From Isoperla grammatica (lineage: Eukaryota > Arthropoda > Insecta > Plecoptera > Perlodidae), in contig OX246745.1 of the NCBI GenBank assembly GCA_945910005.1, positions 43,604,251-43,668,250 on the forward strand: a stretch of 64,000 nucleotides of DNA, read 5' to 3'. Position 1 is the first letter of the stretch, and the number at the start of each line of letters is the position of its first letter. The notes under the pieces were generated by a model. The model worked only from the letters and a program-made list of their open reading frames with translations, was not told where the DNA came from and ran no database searches. This document shows, piece by piece, positions 43,621 to 54,300 of the stretch. The position numbers were made by a program, and so were the translations under genes.

Positions 43621-45616
43621 AAATATAGTAAAAGATAGTAAAAGATAGTAAAAGCTGAAAAGATCAGGACAATGCTGGAAATGGCAGACAAGCTTGAGGA
43701 AGATCTGGAAAGAAACAAGAAAATGATATATGGGATGATAAAGGAAAAGCGCCGAGATAAGGAGGAACAGAGATTTATGCAACATAGAGGCGAGGTGACC
43801 CGAGAACCAGAAAAGATTAAGAAAATGTGGGAAGAGTATTTCTGTAACCTGTTAAATAAACCAGGTCTTGATCAACAGGAACAGGGAACTCTGGTAGAGG
43901 TGACGGAAGACCCACCGAGCCCCATACAGGGGACAACCACAGAGGAAACAACCACAAACGAGGAGGATGAGTCAATCACACGTGAGGAAGTATGTCAGGC
44001 TATTAGAAGACTTAAAAATGGAAGAGCACCAGGGGTGGACGAAATCGCGATTGAAATGATCAAGGCAGGTGGTGCAGTCGGTATTGATTGGATGCATCGA
44101 GTGGTAAAGGCAGCATGGGACCAAAACCAGGTACCAGAGGACTGGTTAAGAGGAATAATCGTACCAATATTTAAAAAAGGAGACAGGAAAGAATGTACAA
44201 ACTATCGAGGAATCACACTTCTTAGCCAAGCTGCCAAAGTGTATGAAAGCATCATGGAGAAAAGGGTCAGGAATACTGTTGAACCATCGCTAAGAGAAGA
44301 ACAATATGGGTTCAGACGGGGCAGGTCAACTATTGATCCTATATTTGCTCTGAGGCAAGTCATGGAAAGGGCATGGGAAGAAAACGCAACCATACACATG
44401 GTTTTCCTAGACCTCGAAAAAGCGTATGACCACTTACCAAGAGAAAGAGTGTGGGAGAGTTTGAGGGTAAAACAAGTGGGCGAGAGGTTGATAGAAAGGA
44501 TACAAAGTATGTACTCAAAATGTGAAAGTCGAGTACAAACGAGCAGTGGGTACACAGATTGGTTCAGTATTAATACTGGTGTTAGACAAGGGAGTGTCTT
44601 GTCACCAATAATGTTCAATGTGATAATGGACCAAATACTTCGGAAAGTGGAACCGGAAAAAGAACAAGATACAAGAACGTTGATATATGCAGATGACATT
44701 GTGACATGGGGGGACACAAAAGAAGAAGTACAAAAAAAGGTTGACATGTGGGATAAGGAGACAAATAAGTATGGAATGCGAGTGAGTGAGACAAAGAGTG
44801 AGTCAGTAGTGGTACAAAGGCGGAAGAAGAATAAGGGAGATATAATAACATTACGAGGTGAAGAACTTAAAGCGAAAGAAGAATTCCCATACCTGGGTAG
44901 TTTAATGACTAGTAAAGCAAAGATAGGAAGTGAAATAGAAAGAAGAATAAAAATAGCAGATGGTTTCTACCAGAAGATAAGAAAGCTCTTATGGGATGAA
45001 CACTTTCCACTTGCGTGCAAACAACTATTATATAAGCTGTATTATGTCCCTATATTGACCTACGGGGCAGTAACGTGGACAACAGGCTGGAAGGAAGATA
45101 GTAAGATACAAGCGGCCGAAATGAAATTTATCCGCAGTATGGCTGGAATATCAAAAATGGACAGAGTCAGAAGCAGTGAAATAAGAAAAAAGGTAGGAGT
45201 GGAGAGTCTGATGTTTAAAATGGGGAGAGACAGATTAAAATGGTTTGGCCACCTTAAGAGAATGAATGAAAAGAGCATACCAAGACAGACATTTGAGAAA
45301 ACTTATAAGAAGAGAAGAGTAGGAAGACCACGGGACAGATGGCTGGACCAAATAATACAGGACGTGGAAGCAAGAGGAGAAGAATGGACGGTGGTTGAGT
45401 TGGAGAGATGGTGGGAGGACAGAGCTAGATGGAGAGAGCTGGCTGGACGAAAGGAGAGGGAGGAGAACAATTGGTGATTAGGAGCTGAAGGAGATGAAGA
45501 AGATGATGCATCAAGACTGGCAGACTGGTGCTGATTCCTGAATGCCCTAGTATTTGGTGGCAACACCCCCTTACCTGACAATGTTGGAACAAGGTGTACA
45601 GATAAAAAAAAAAAAA
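43621..45616 (+). mobile_element. RTE-like non-LTR retrotransposon, 5'-truncated
   Basis: An RT frame without endonuclease, followed by a 3' UTR of about 125 bp and an A run (45605-45617). The 5' boundary is placed near AAATATAGTAAAAGATAG at 43619; the upstream sequence is Tigger-like. 5' truncation is normal for target-primed insertion. Confidence 0.7.
43672..45477 (+). CDS. RTE-like reverse transcriptase (endonuclease missing)
   Basis: A 601-residue frame without internal stops. N-terminal helical region, then AIRRLKNGRAPGVDEIAIEM, VPIFKKGDRKECTNYRGITL, EEQYGFRRGRSTIDPIFAL, MVFLDLEKAYDHLPRERVWE (first catalytic Asp), TGVRQGSVLSPIMFN and LIYADDIVTWG (YADD at about 44688). The C-terminal part has YKLYYVPILTYGAVTW and WFGHLKRMNEKSIPRQTFEK, then RRVGRPRDRWLDQI, typical of RTE/BovB-type RTs. 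The frame continues upstream of the first ATG without the endonuclease. Intact RT suggests a fairly young copy, although it is immobile alone. Confidence 0.85.
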   Translation: MLEMADKLEEDLERNKKMIYGMIKEKRRDKEEQRFMQHRGEVTREPEKIKKMWEEYFCNLLNKPGLDQQEQGTLVEVTEDPPSPIQGTTTEETTTNEEDESITREEVCQAIRRLKNGRAPGVDEIAIEMIKAGGAVGIDWMHRVVKAAWDQNQVPEDWLRGIIVPIFKKGDRKECTNYRGITLLSQAAKVYESIMEKRVRNTVEPSLREEQYGFRRGRSTIDPIFALRQVMERAWEENATIHMVFLDLEKAYDHLPRERVWESLRVKQVGERLIERIQSMYSKCESRVQTSSGYTDWFSINTGVRQGSVLSPIMFNVIMDQILRKVEPEKEQDTRTLIYADDIVTWGDTKEEVQKKVDMWDKETNKYGMRVSETKSESVVVQRRKKNKGDIITLRGEELKAKEEFPYLGSLMTSKAKIGSEIERRIKIADGFYQKIRKLLWDEHFPLACKQLLYKLYYVPILTYGAVTWTTGWKEDSKIQAAEMKFIRSMAGISKMDRVRSSEIRKKVGVESLMFKMGRDRLKWFGHLKRMNEKSIPRQTFEKTYKKRRVGRPRDRWLDQIIQDVEARGEEWTVVELERWWEDRARWRELAGRKEREENNW

Positions 45617-45774
45617 TCATTATATCGAAAAAACGTATGGTCCCTTCGAGTTCGTTGTAGTTACATTCGACTGTATTTATTTTAGTGATAAAGAAGGTTT
45701 TTTGTGGCATTCTGTATTTCGAATTTTTATATTTCGAAGTTGGTACTTTGAGATCCCCTGAATTTCGAAATTAC

Positions 45775-48700
45775 TTCCTTCTTCTTCTCAAATGCCCACA
45801 TTTGGCTATTATGCCATCATGCTGGATCTGGTCAACCAGTAGAGACACGCTTCTTTCTCCACCCTCTTCATGCCGCTCGGCATTGCGTCACGTTCCCCTG
45901 CCAGTTTTGGACATACAAACAGGTGGCTCCTATCCTGCTCCCCATTTCCACACAGCTTGCAGGTACTCGTCTCAAACACCCCTATTCGGTGGAGATGCTT
46001 CCCTAGAAGATCGTGCTGCGTTTTTAGCCTGAACTGGGCCGTTTCAATTTGCCGTGGAAGATGGTTGGTGGGCCTTTTTGAACTCATGGTATATTCCTGC
46101 CATGGCTTGTTTCTACCTTTCTCTACCCAGTCCTGCCTGATCTTCTTAGTGGCTGCAGCATTTACATGTGCTTTCATAGACTCGAGGGTTAAAGGTTTTG
46201 GCAGTTGCGGCATTCTGGCTCCTCGTTTAGCCAGATAGTCGGCCTTATCGTTTCCGTATATGCTGCAGTGTGATGGTATCCATTGTTTTTATTCTGTAGT
46301 CTTAGAATTTGTAGTTTACAATGTTTTACCTCAGAGTCCACTTCTTTCTTGCTGGCTATGGCTTGTAGAGCTGCTTTTGAGTCCGTTAGTATGACAATCC
46401 TATCGTAGCTACAGTCTTTTACTTTGTGTAGGGCTTTACCTATTGCCGTCAGCTCGCCATCATAATTACTACCATTCTCTCCAGCAGGATGGGACTCTTC
46501 GAACTCTCTGCAATATATTCCAGCACCTGCCTGACCTTCCCCTGGTGTTGCCGAACCATCTGTATAGACATGTAGCCACTCGTTCTCTGGGTAGTATTTA
46601 TGGATATGCTTTGTCGCCAATCTTCTAATTTCCTCCCCTGTGTATGCTGCCTTTCTCTTGTCCAATCCTACCACAGTCAGTTCATGGGGGACATATAGTA
46701 TGGCGATATTTATGTTGGGTAGTGGGATATTCTCTCTAGTTGTGTACTGTAAGTGTCCAATTAGGTCCTTCTTTACCTCTTCCACAACTGTGATGAATGT
46801 TTTTTGGGTCTTTAGATGTTCATAAGGTTCCCTGTCCCATACTGTGCTGTCCATCCGTATTAGCTTCTCGTGTAGGTGTACTGCCGCTCTGTTTCGCCTT
46901 GCCTCCAGAGGTGGGATGTTTGTTTTTGCTTCCATTGCTGCAATTGGGGTTGTCTTCACACCACCTGTGATTATCCGTAGGGCTTGGTTTTGTACCCTGT
47001 CCAGTTTCTCCTTTGCTCCTTTTGAAGCTGTAATAAGTAGTGAACTACCATATTCCAGGAGTGGTCTAACGTATGTCTTATACGTGGTTTTTAGTGTCTC
47101 CTCATTTGCTCCCCATTGCACTCCTGCCACTCTCTTGATTAGATTCAGCCTTCTTTTACCTGCAGCACACATCTTTTCTATTTGATTTGTCCCTTTCATT
47201 TTTTGATCTAATGTCATTCCCAAGTATGTAGGATTGTCTTCCTTTTTAAGAGTTGTTTTTGCGTATTTAAGTTGAAAATTGGGGATCGAATGCCTAGTTG
47301 TGTAGTAGTCGTACACTGTCTTCTGTTCATTCTCTACCATTCCGTTGAGTGTTGACCATTCTTCCAATGCCTTCAGTGCTTTGTTCATCTCTTTCTCGAT
47401 TTCATCCTCGTCTCTTTCACAGTACCACATTACAACATCGTCCGCATATATTTTCACCTTCACTTTACATCTTGTTTGAATATACTCTGCCAGGTCATTT
47501 ATTAGTATATTGAAGAGGGTTGGGCTCAATACTGCACCTTGAGGGACTCCTGCCCTTGTTTGTCTGAACTTTGATCTCTTGTTGTTGTACCTGACCCTAA
47601 TAAATCGTTGGCTTATGAAGTTCTTTGTCCATCTATATATATTTTCTGGTATTTGTATGTTATACATTTTCTGTAGTAGTTTGCCTCGCCATACTTTGTC
47701 AAATGCTGCTTTGAAGTCCACCAGTACTGCCAGGGTTGATAATGTTTTATTAAAACATTCCCTCACATCCTGCATTAGATGTGCTATCTGGTCGACAGTG
47801 CTGCGATTGTTACAGAATCCAGCTTGATGTGGTGACAGCAACTCTTTAGATTCCAGATAGTTGTTCAATCTGAAGTTTACCATATGTTCCATTACTTTTG
47901 CAGTCATGCTAGTAAGTGAAATGGGTCTGTAACTTTCAATCTTGCTACTGTCCTTACCCTTCTTCAGTATGGGGATCACTTCTGCTTTTCTCCAGCTATC
48001 AGGTATATTTCCTTCCCATGTTTCATTACAAAGCCTCAAGATTGTTTCCTTTCCATGTCTCCCAAGATTCTTCAGAAATTCCGGGTGTATTAGGTCTATT
48101 CCAGGGGATTTTTTATATTTAAGCCGGCTTAAGGCAGCATCAAGTTAATACAAAAGGAAGGGGCCATTGTAGGGATTGAGCCTATCATCCTTGTATTTTT
48201 GGTTTACCACTCTTATATGTTTCTGATTCATGTTACTCTCCTTTGCTAGGTGCTCACAGAAGGCTTCTGCTTTGTCCGTGTCTGTAACTAGCTGGCTATT
48301 TCTATATTCAATAGGTTCGTTTCGTTCGTGTGTCTTGTCTTTGTTACACATTGTCGAGAAAAAATTATGTGCCTTAGCCCCGTCTTTTCTGTAGTCTATT
48401 TTCTCTGCGAACTCATGGAAAGTCTTCCGTTTGCTTTCGATTACTTCCTTTTTAAACACTGCTTGTGCCTTCCTCAGTTTTATCATATCCTGCATGTCTA
48501 CTGTCATTTCAGCTATTTTTCTAGCATTATCTCTTGCCTTCTTCTTTCTCTGTAGGTTTTCATTCCAGAATGGTTTATATTTCTTTACCTTTCCTCTTGG
48601 AATATACTTTTCCGCAGCTTCTTGCATTATTTCGTTGATCTCCTTACTCTCTTGGTTTATTTCCTCTGCCATTGCTCTATTACTAAACCTTTCTTCAGTG

Positions 48701-49615
48701 TAACTTCTGTATTCTGCCCACTTTGCTTTCTTAAAGTTCCACCAAACTCTTACATCCTTCTCTTCCCACATAGCTTTCTCTCTGGTGATTAATACCACTT
48801 TGTGTCCAGCCCCAGATGGGGATTCCAGATTTTCTTGTTTGACACTGTCGTAGATGTTTGAGTGGCAAAAAGCCAGGTCCGGTCTTGATTGAAAGCCTCT
48901 ATATGAGAGGAATGTGTAAGGTGATGGCGTTCCCTCCAGTAGCATTACAGGGTTGCTATCCAAGAAATCTTCTATAATGCTTCCAACCTTGTTTGTTTCC
49001 TTGTAGTTCCAAAGCTTATTAGGAGCATTGAAATCCCCCACCACTATTGTGTTCTTATCCAGCACTATAAGGTCTAATACTTTGGTTTCGTTCAGTGGTG
49101 GGTTGTATGTTATGATGTATTTTGTTTTAGTCCTGTTTTTCCACAATTCAAGTTGTGCCACTTCTATCTTGTCATCATCTTGCATCTCATGGATAATCTT
49201 AAATTTTGTGGTTAGTTCCTTCTTAACCCCAACGATTATACCTGAGGAGATTTGTCTGGCTCGTGGAAGGCAATATATGTTGTATCCTGTCACGTCCGCT
49301 TTTCCTAGATTGTCATTATCGGTAATAGTTCCTGCTTCGGTAATAGCGAATGCGTCGATATCATTTATGAAAATCATCTTCTTAAATTCTGTGTATTTTT
49401 CTAGGGATATTCCACCCGCGTTCCAGAACATAAAATTTACTTTGCCCTTAGAAGGACATGTTGGCTCTCTCTTTTGCGTTGTGTCTCTACTCGCTGAGAT
49501 AGGCATCTTTCCTCCGATCGTTTAGCAAAGCCAGGGGGCACGTGTATGTAGCAGTATCAAAATAATGTAGATTGAAAAACTTACTCCATACGGACGCGAT
49601 CGGAGGCCACCCCCC
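45775..49615 (-). mobile_element. Full-length endonuclease-RT-RNase H retrotransposon, minus strand
   Basis: Flanked by AAATTAC on both sides (45768-45774 and 49616-49622). The 3' end is a GAAGAAGAAGG tail and the 5' end a G run (minus strand). It landed 12 bp before the right end of the Tigger. It is a relative of the element at 1971-8011, sharing FWNAGGIS/YWNAGGIS and GDFNAPNK-WNY, but with no monomer array. Its 5' UTR is only about 110 bp. Confidence 0.88.
45809..49506 (-). pseudogene. ORF2-like endonuclease, RT, RNase H (one stop, one frameshift)
   Basis: Starts MPISASRDTTQKREPTCPSK at 49506. Endonuclease: VNFMFWNAGGISLEKYTEF, ITEAG, VVGDFNAPNKLWNYK, SRPDLAF, SGAGHKVVLI. An in-frame TAA at 48145-48147 separates it from RT: RLKYKKSPGIDLIHPEFL, ESYRPISLTSMTAKVMEHMV, HQAGFCNNRSTVDQIAHL, VLVDFKAAFDKVW, AGVPQGAVLSPTLFNILIND, VKIYADDVVMW. 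RNase H: WLHVYTDGSATPGEGQ, LTDSKAALQAI. A frameshift near 46287 precedes IPSHCSIYGNDKADYLAKRG; the C-terminal segment has TCKLCGNGEQDRSHLFVCP, a Cys/His group, ending at 45809. Confidence 0.88.
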
Positions 49616-49634
49616 AAATTACGAAGGACTACTG

Positions 49635-51097
49635 TAGTAGGATGCCTGGAGAGAACAATGAACAAGAAAGATGCACATACTATGTAAACCTGGGGTCCTC
49701 GCAGGCGCCTAAAGCTTTTGATGTTGCTCACGTAAATGACAGGCCGAGTGGTTTGTAGTGCAGTACGCCAGTGGTATCAAAAAGGTGGTTACAGAACTTG
49801 CCTCATTCATTGGAAAACTCATTGCAGCACATGAATAAGACTTGGAAATATTGGATCTTCAAAATAGGGTTACCAACCATCCCGTATTTTACAGGATCTC
49901 CCGTATTTTCGCGGTTTTGGCACCGTCCCGTATTGAAGTTGCACGGGATGCCTAAAAGCCCGTAATGTTTGTATTTTGGTTTTTCCCAAAAATGTTCTAA
50001 TTTTTTCTCCGTTATGAGCATGCTGCGAGTTGCTGTAAAAATAATTGCGGGCTTGGCAATCGCAAGCAGACGCTTAAAGCACAATATGGGAAGTGTGCTC
50101 TTGGTGTAAACAAACAGTGCTTGGGCTAAAACTGAACACGCTAGGACGAAAGACTGTGATGATACTTGTCTTACTTGATACTTGTCTTGGGTATACTTGC
50201 TAGCATAAGTAAACCAAGGGCTGGATAAGATAGAACATGGTTTTACACTAACTACTCACAAGCACTCACCCTACTGTTTCTTAGCTCTATCTAATTTATG
50301 AATGAATAGACAAACATATGTTGGAGCGAAATAAAGTCCAGTAACCATTTTGGACAAAAATTAGTGCAGAAGAGTTGATGAGAGAAAATATGTGTTCCTA
50401 CCTACTCTTGATTTACTTATGTCTAGAGGCATCAAATTTTCGTGTTTAACGAAAGCGTGAAAAAAATCAAAACATTTATATATGTTTCTGGACGAACCTA
50501 CCCTAAGGGCATTTAGTGTAAAATTAAAACACGAAATAACACGATTTTTTTCAATTCACCACACATAGCAAAATATGACAAAAAGACGAAATAATCACGA
50601 AAAAATACACATTTCTTGATATATCAACAATTTTTATTAAAATCCACGTAATAAATAGGAAATTCCAATTCCCGAGTCGATTTTTCGTAAAAAGTTGGTA
50701 AATCATTCTACTGTTTTATGGACATCTGTTAGTTCAATGTTCACCACAGTCCATGGTCAACTTGCACTCTATCAACTTGCAATTTCCACTTCACTAAATT
50801 ACGATCCAAAATGGTGTCTTTTTCGTTTCCTGTTAGAGTTCCAATGTTTCGTTACCTAAATGTCGACAATTCTAATTTAATCCTTTCCCAAATGAAAACG
50901 TGTAAACAGTTGGAAATAACACCCACAAAACGGTGTTTTCGACCGAATATTCCTCGTTTTGAAGGATTAAAATAATAACACCGAAAAAACAGTGTTTTGG
51001 TCTGAATATTCACCGTATTTCAAGATTTGAAAACACCGATATTTTTTATTTGAAAACATCATTAATATGTGCCTCTACTTATGACACTTACCATACC
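49635..51097. other. Region downstream of TMEM41B, partly a hAT-like terminus
   Basis: TAGGGTTACCAACCATCCCG at 49865 with repeated TCCCGTATT resembles one end of a hAT (ZBED-type) element; no matching other end was found. 50400-51060 is AT-rich with repeats of AAACACCG/AACGGTGTT. No gene seen. Confidence 0.4.
51045..51050 (-). terminator. Candidate poly(A) signal of TMEM41B
   Basis: AATAAA on the minus strand about 50 bp after the stop codon. Another AATAAA (51100-51105) overlaps the stop itself. Confidence 0.4.
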
Positions 51098-51100
51098 TAT

Positions 51101-51270
51101 TTATTCGAATTTTCTTCTAAGGCGTTGCTTGAGTAGAACTGGAACTAGTGAGAGCAGTGCACAGAATGCCAGCAAGACGACAGATGTCCACGACCAAGTA
51201 TCGCTAGAAGCCGACATGTTGTACAGTGTTTGGCCAGCTTGGATGGCCACAAAAGACGGTGGAGCCACTC
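51101..51270 (-). CDS. TMEM41B: TMEM41B (stasimon), last coding exon
   Basis: The exon begins after an acceptor (TTCTTATGTTCTAG) and encodes GVAPPSFVAIQAGQTLYNM, then a hydrophobic helix VVLLAFCALLSLVPVLL and the basic tail KQRLRRKFE, followed by TAA. The GVAPPSFVAI-AG-TL block and the K-x-K/R-FE end are diagnostic of TMEM41B, an ER multi-spanning VTT/DedA-family lipid scramblase needed for autophagosome formation and lipid mobilisation. The exon starts in phase 1 and joins the exon at 62794-62932 (ATT G|GA GTG). A CTGAC about 20 bases before the AG could be the branch point. Minus-strand gene; earlier exons lie right of the window. Confidence 0.93.
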
Positions 51271-51300
51271 CTAGAACATAAGAACCCCGGGTCAGGCTTG

Positions 51301-54300
51301 CAGTCTTTGCAAGCACATCAGAACGATGCTTTGTGCTCGTACTAGAGGCCAAATATTAGACAGTAACACAGACTAACTGCCGTCTTTGCAAGCACATCAG
51401 AACGATGCTTTGTGCTCGTACTATAGGCCAAATATAAGACAGTAACACAGACTAACTGCCGTCTTTGCAAGTACATCAGAACGATGCTTTGTGCTCGTAC
51501 TATAGGCCAAATATAAGACAGTAACACAGACTAACTGCCGTCTTTGCAAGTACATCAGAACGATGCTTTGTGCTCGTACTATAGGCCAAATATAAGACAG
51601 TAACACAGACTAACTGCAGTCTTTGCATGTACATCAGAACGATGCTTTGTGCTCGTACTAGAGGCCAAATATAAGACAGTAACACAGACTAACTGCAGTC
51701 TTTGCAAGTACATCAGAACGATGCTTTGTGCTCGTACTAGAGGCCAAATATTAGACAGTAACACAGACTAACTGCAGTCTTTGCAAGCACATCAGAACGA
51801 TGCTTTGTGCTCGTACTAGAGGCCAAATATTAGACAGTAACACAGACTAACTGCCGTCTTTGCAAGTACATCAGAACGATGCTTTGTGCTCGTACTAGAG
51901 GCCAAATATAAGACAGTAACACAGACTAACTGCAGTCTTTGCAAGTACATCAGAACGATGCTTTGTGCTCGTACTATAGGCCAAATATAAGACAGTAACA
52001 CAGACTAACTGCAGTCTTTGCATGTACATCAGAACGATGCTTTGTGCTCGTACTATAGGCCAAATATTAGACAGTAACACAGACTAACTGCCGTCTTTGC
52101 AAGCACATCAGAACGATGCTTTGTGCTCGTACTAGAGGCCAAATATTAGACACTAACACAGACTAACTGCAGTCTTTGCAAGTACATCAGAACGATGCTT
52201 TGTGCTCGTACTAGAGGCCAAATATTAGACAGTAACACAGACTAACTGCAGTCTTTGCAAGTACATCAGAACGATGCTTTGTGCTCGTACTAGAGGCCAA
52301 ATATTAGACAGTAACACAGACTAACTGCAGTCTTTGCAAGTACATCAGAACGATGCTTTGTGCTCGTACTATAGGCCAAATATTAGACAGTAACACAGAC
52401 TAACTGCAGTCTTTGCAAGTACATCAGAACGATGCTTTGTGCTCGTACTAGAGGCCCAATATTAGACAGTAACACAGACTAACTGCAGTCTTTGCATGTA
52501 CATCAGAACGATGCTTTGTGCTCGTACTATAGGCCAAATATTAGACAGTAACACAGACTAACTGCAGTCTTTGCAAGTACATCAGAACGATGCTTTGTGC
52601 TCGTACTAGAGGCCAAATATTAGACAGTAACACAGACTAACTGCAGTCTTTGCAAGTACATCAGAACGATGCTTTGTGCTCGTACTAGAGGCCAAATATA
52701 AGACAGTAACACAGACTTACTGCAGTCTTTGCATGTACATCAGAACGATGCTTTGTGCTCGTACTAGAGGCCAAATATTAGACAGTAACACAGACTAACT
52801 GCGGTCTTTGCATGTACATCAGAACGATGCTTTGTGCTCGTACTAGAGGCCAAATATTAGACAGTAACACAGACTAACTGCAGTTTTTGCAAGTACATCG
52901 GAACGATGCTTTGTGCTCGTACTAGAGGCCAAATATTAGACAGTAACACAGACTAACTGCAGTCTTTGCAAGTACATCAGAACGATGCTTTGTGCTCGTA
53001 CTAGAGGCCAAATATAAGACAGTAACACAGACTAACTGCAGTCTTTGCATGTACATCAGAACGATGCTTTAATTGTGCTCGTACTAGAGGCCAAATATTA
53101 GACAGTAACACAGACTAACTGCAGTCTTTGCAAGTACATCAGAACGATGCTTTGTGCTCGTACTAGAGGCCAAATATTAGACAGTAACACAGACTAACTG
53201 CAGTCTTTGCATGCACATCAGAACGATGCTTTGTGCTCGTACTAGAGGCCAAATATAAGACAGTAACACAGACTAACTGCAGTCTTTGCATGTACATCAG
53301 AACGATGCTTTGTGCTCGTACTAGAGGCCAAATATTAGACAGTAACACAGACTAACTGCAGTCTTTGCAAGTACATCAGAACGATGCTTTGTGCTCGTAC
53401 TAGAGGCCAAATATAAGACAGTAACACAGACTAACTGCAGTCTTTGCAAGCACATCAGAACGATGCTTTGTGCTCGTACTAGAGGCCAAATATAAGACAG
53501 TAACACCGACTAACTGCAGTCTTTGCATGTACATCAGAACGATGCTTTGTGCTCGTACTAGAGGCCAAATATAAGACAGTAACACAGACTAACTGCAGTC
53601 TTTGCATGTACATCAGAACGATGCTTTGTGCTCGTACTATAGGCCAAATATTAGACAGTAACACAGACTAACTGCAGTCTTTGCAAGCACATCAGAACGA
53701 TGCTTTGTGCTTGTACTAGAGGCCAAATATAAGACAGTAACACAGACTAACTGCAGTCTTTGCATGTACATCAGAACGATGCTTTGTGCTCGTACTATAG
53801 GCCAAATATTAGACAGTAACACAGACTAACTGCAGTCTTTGCAAGCACATCAGAACGATGCTTTGTGCTCGTACTAGAGGCCAAATATAAGACAGTAACA
53901 CAGACTAACTGCCGTCTTTGCAAGCACATCAGAACGATGCTTTGTGCTCGTACTAGAGGCCAAATATAAGACAGTAACACAGACTAACTGCAGTCTTTGC
54001 AAGTACATCAGAACGATGCTTTGTGCTCGTACTAGAGGCCAAATATAAGACAGTAACACAGACTAACTGCCGTCTTTGCAAGCACATCAGAACGATGCTT
54101 TGTGCTCGTACTAGAGGCCAAATATAAGACAGTAACACAGACTAACTGCAGTCTTTGCATGTACATCAGAACGATGCTTTGTGCTCGTACTATAGGCCAA
54201 ATATTAGACAGTAACACAGACTAACTGCAGTCTTTGCAAGTTCATCAGAACGATGCTTTGTGCTCGTACTAGAGGCCAAATATAAGACAGTAACACAGAC

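Larger units (their letters stand above)
42905..49634. mobile_element. Tigger/pogo element hosting two retrotransposons
   Basis: Left end CAGTAGTCCCTCGTTAAATC and right end CGAAGGACTACTG, TA on both sides. Segment 45715-45774 (ATTTCGAATTTTTATATTTC, then GAAGTTGGTACTTTGA) matches the 3' end of the Tigger at 40808-41651. Removing an RTE-like insert (about 43621-45616) and the retrotransposon at 45775-49615 leaves about 890 bp. The GC-rich part 43123-43507 resembles 19980-20430. Confidence 0.8.
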
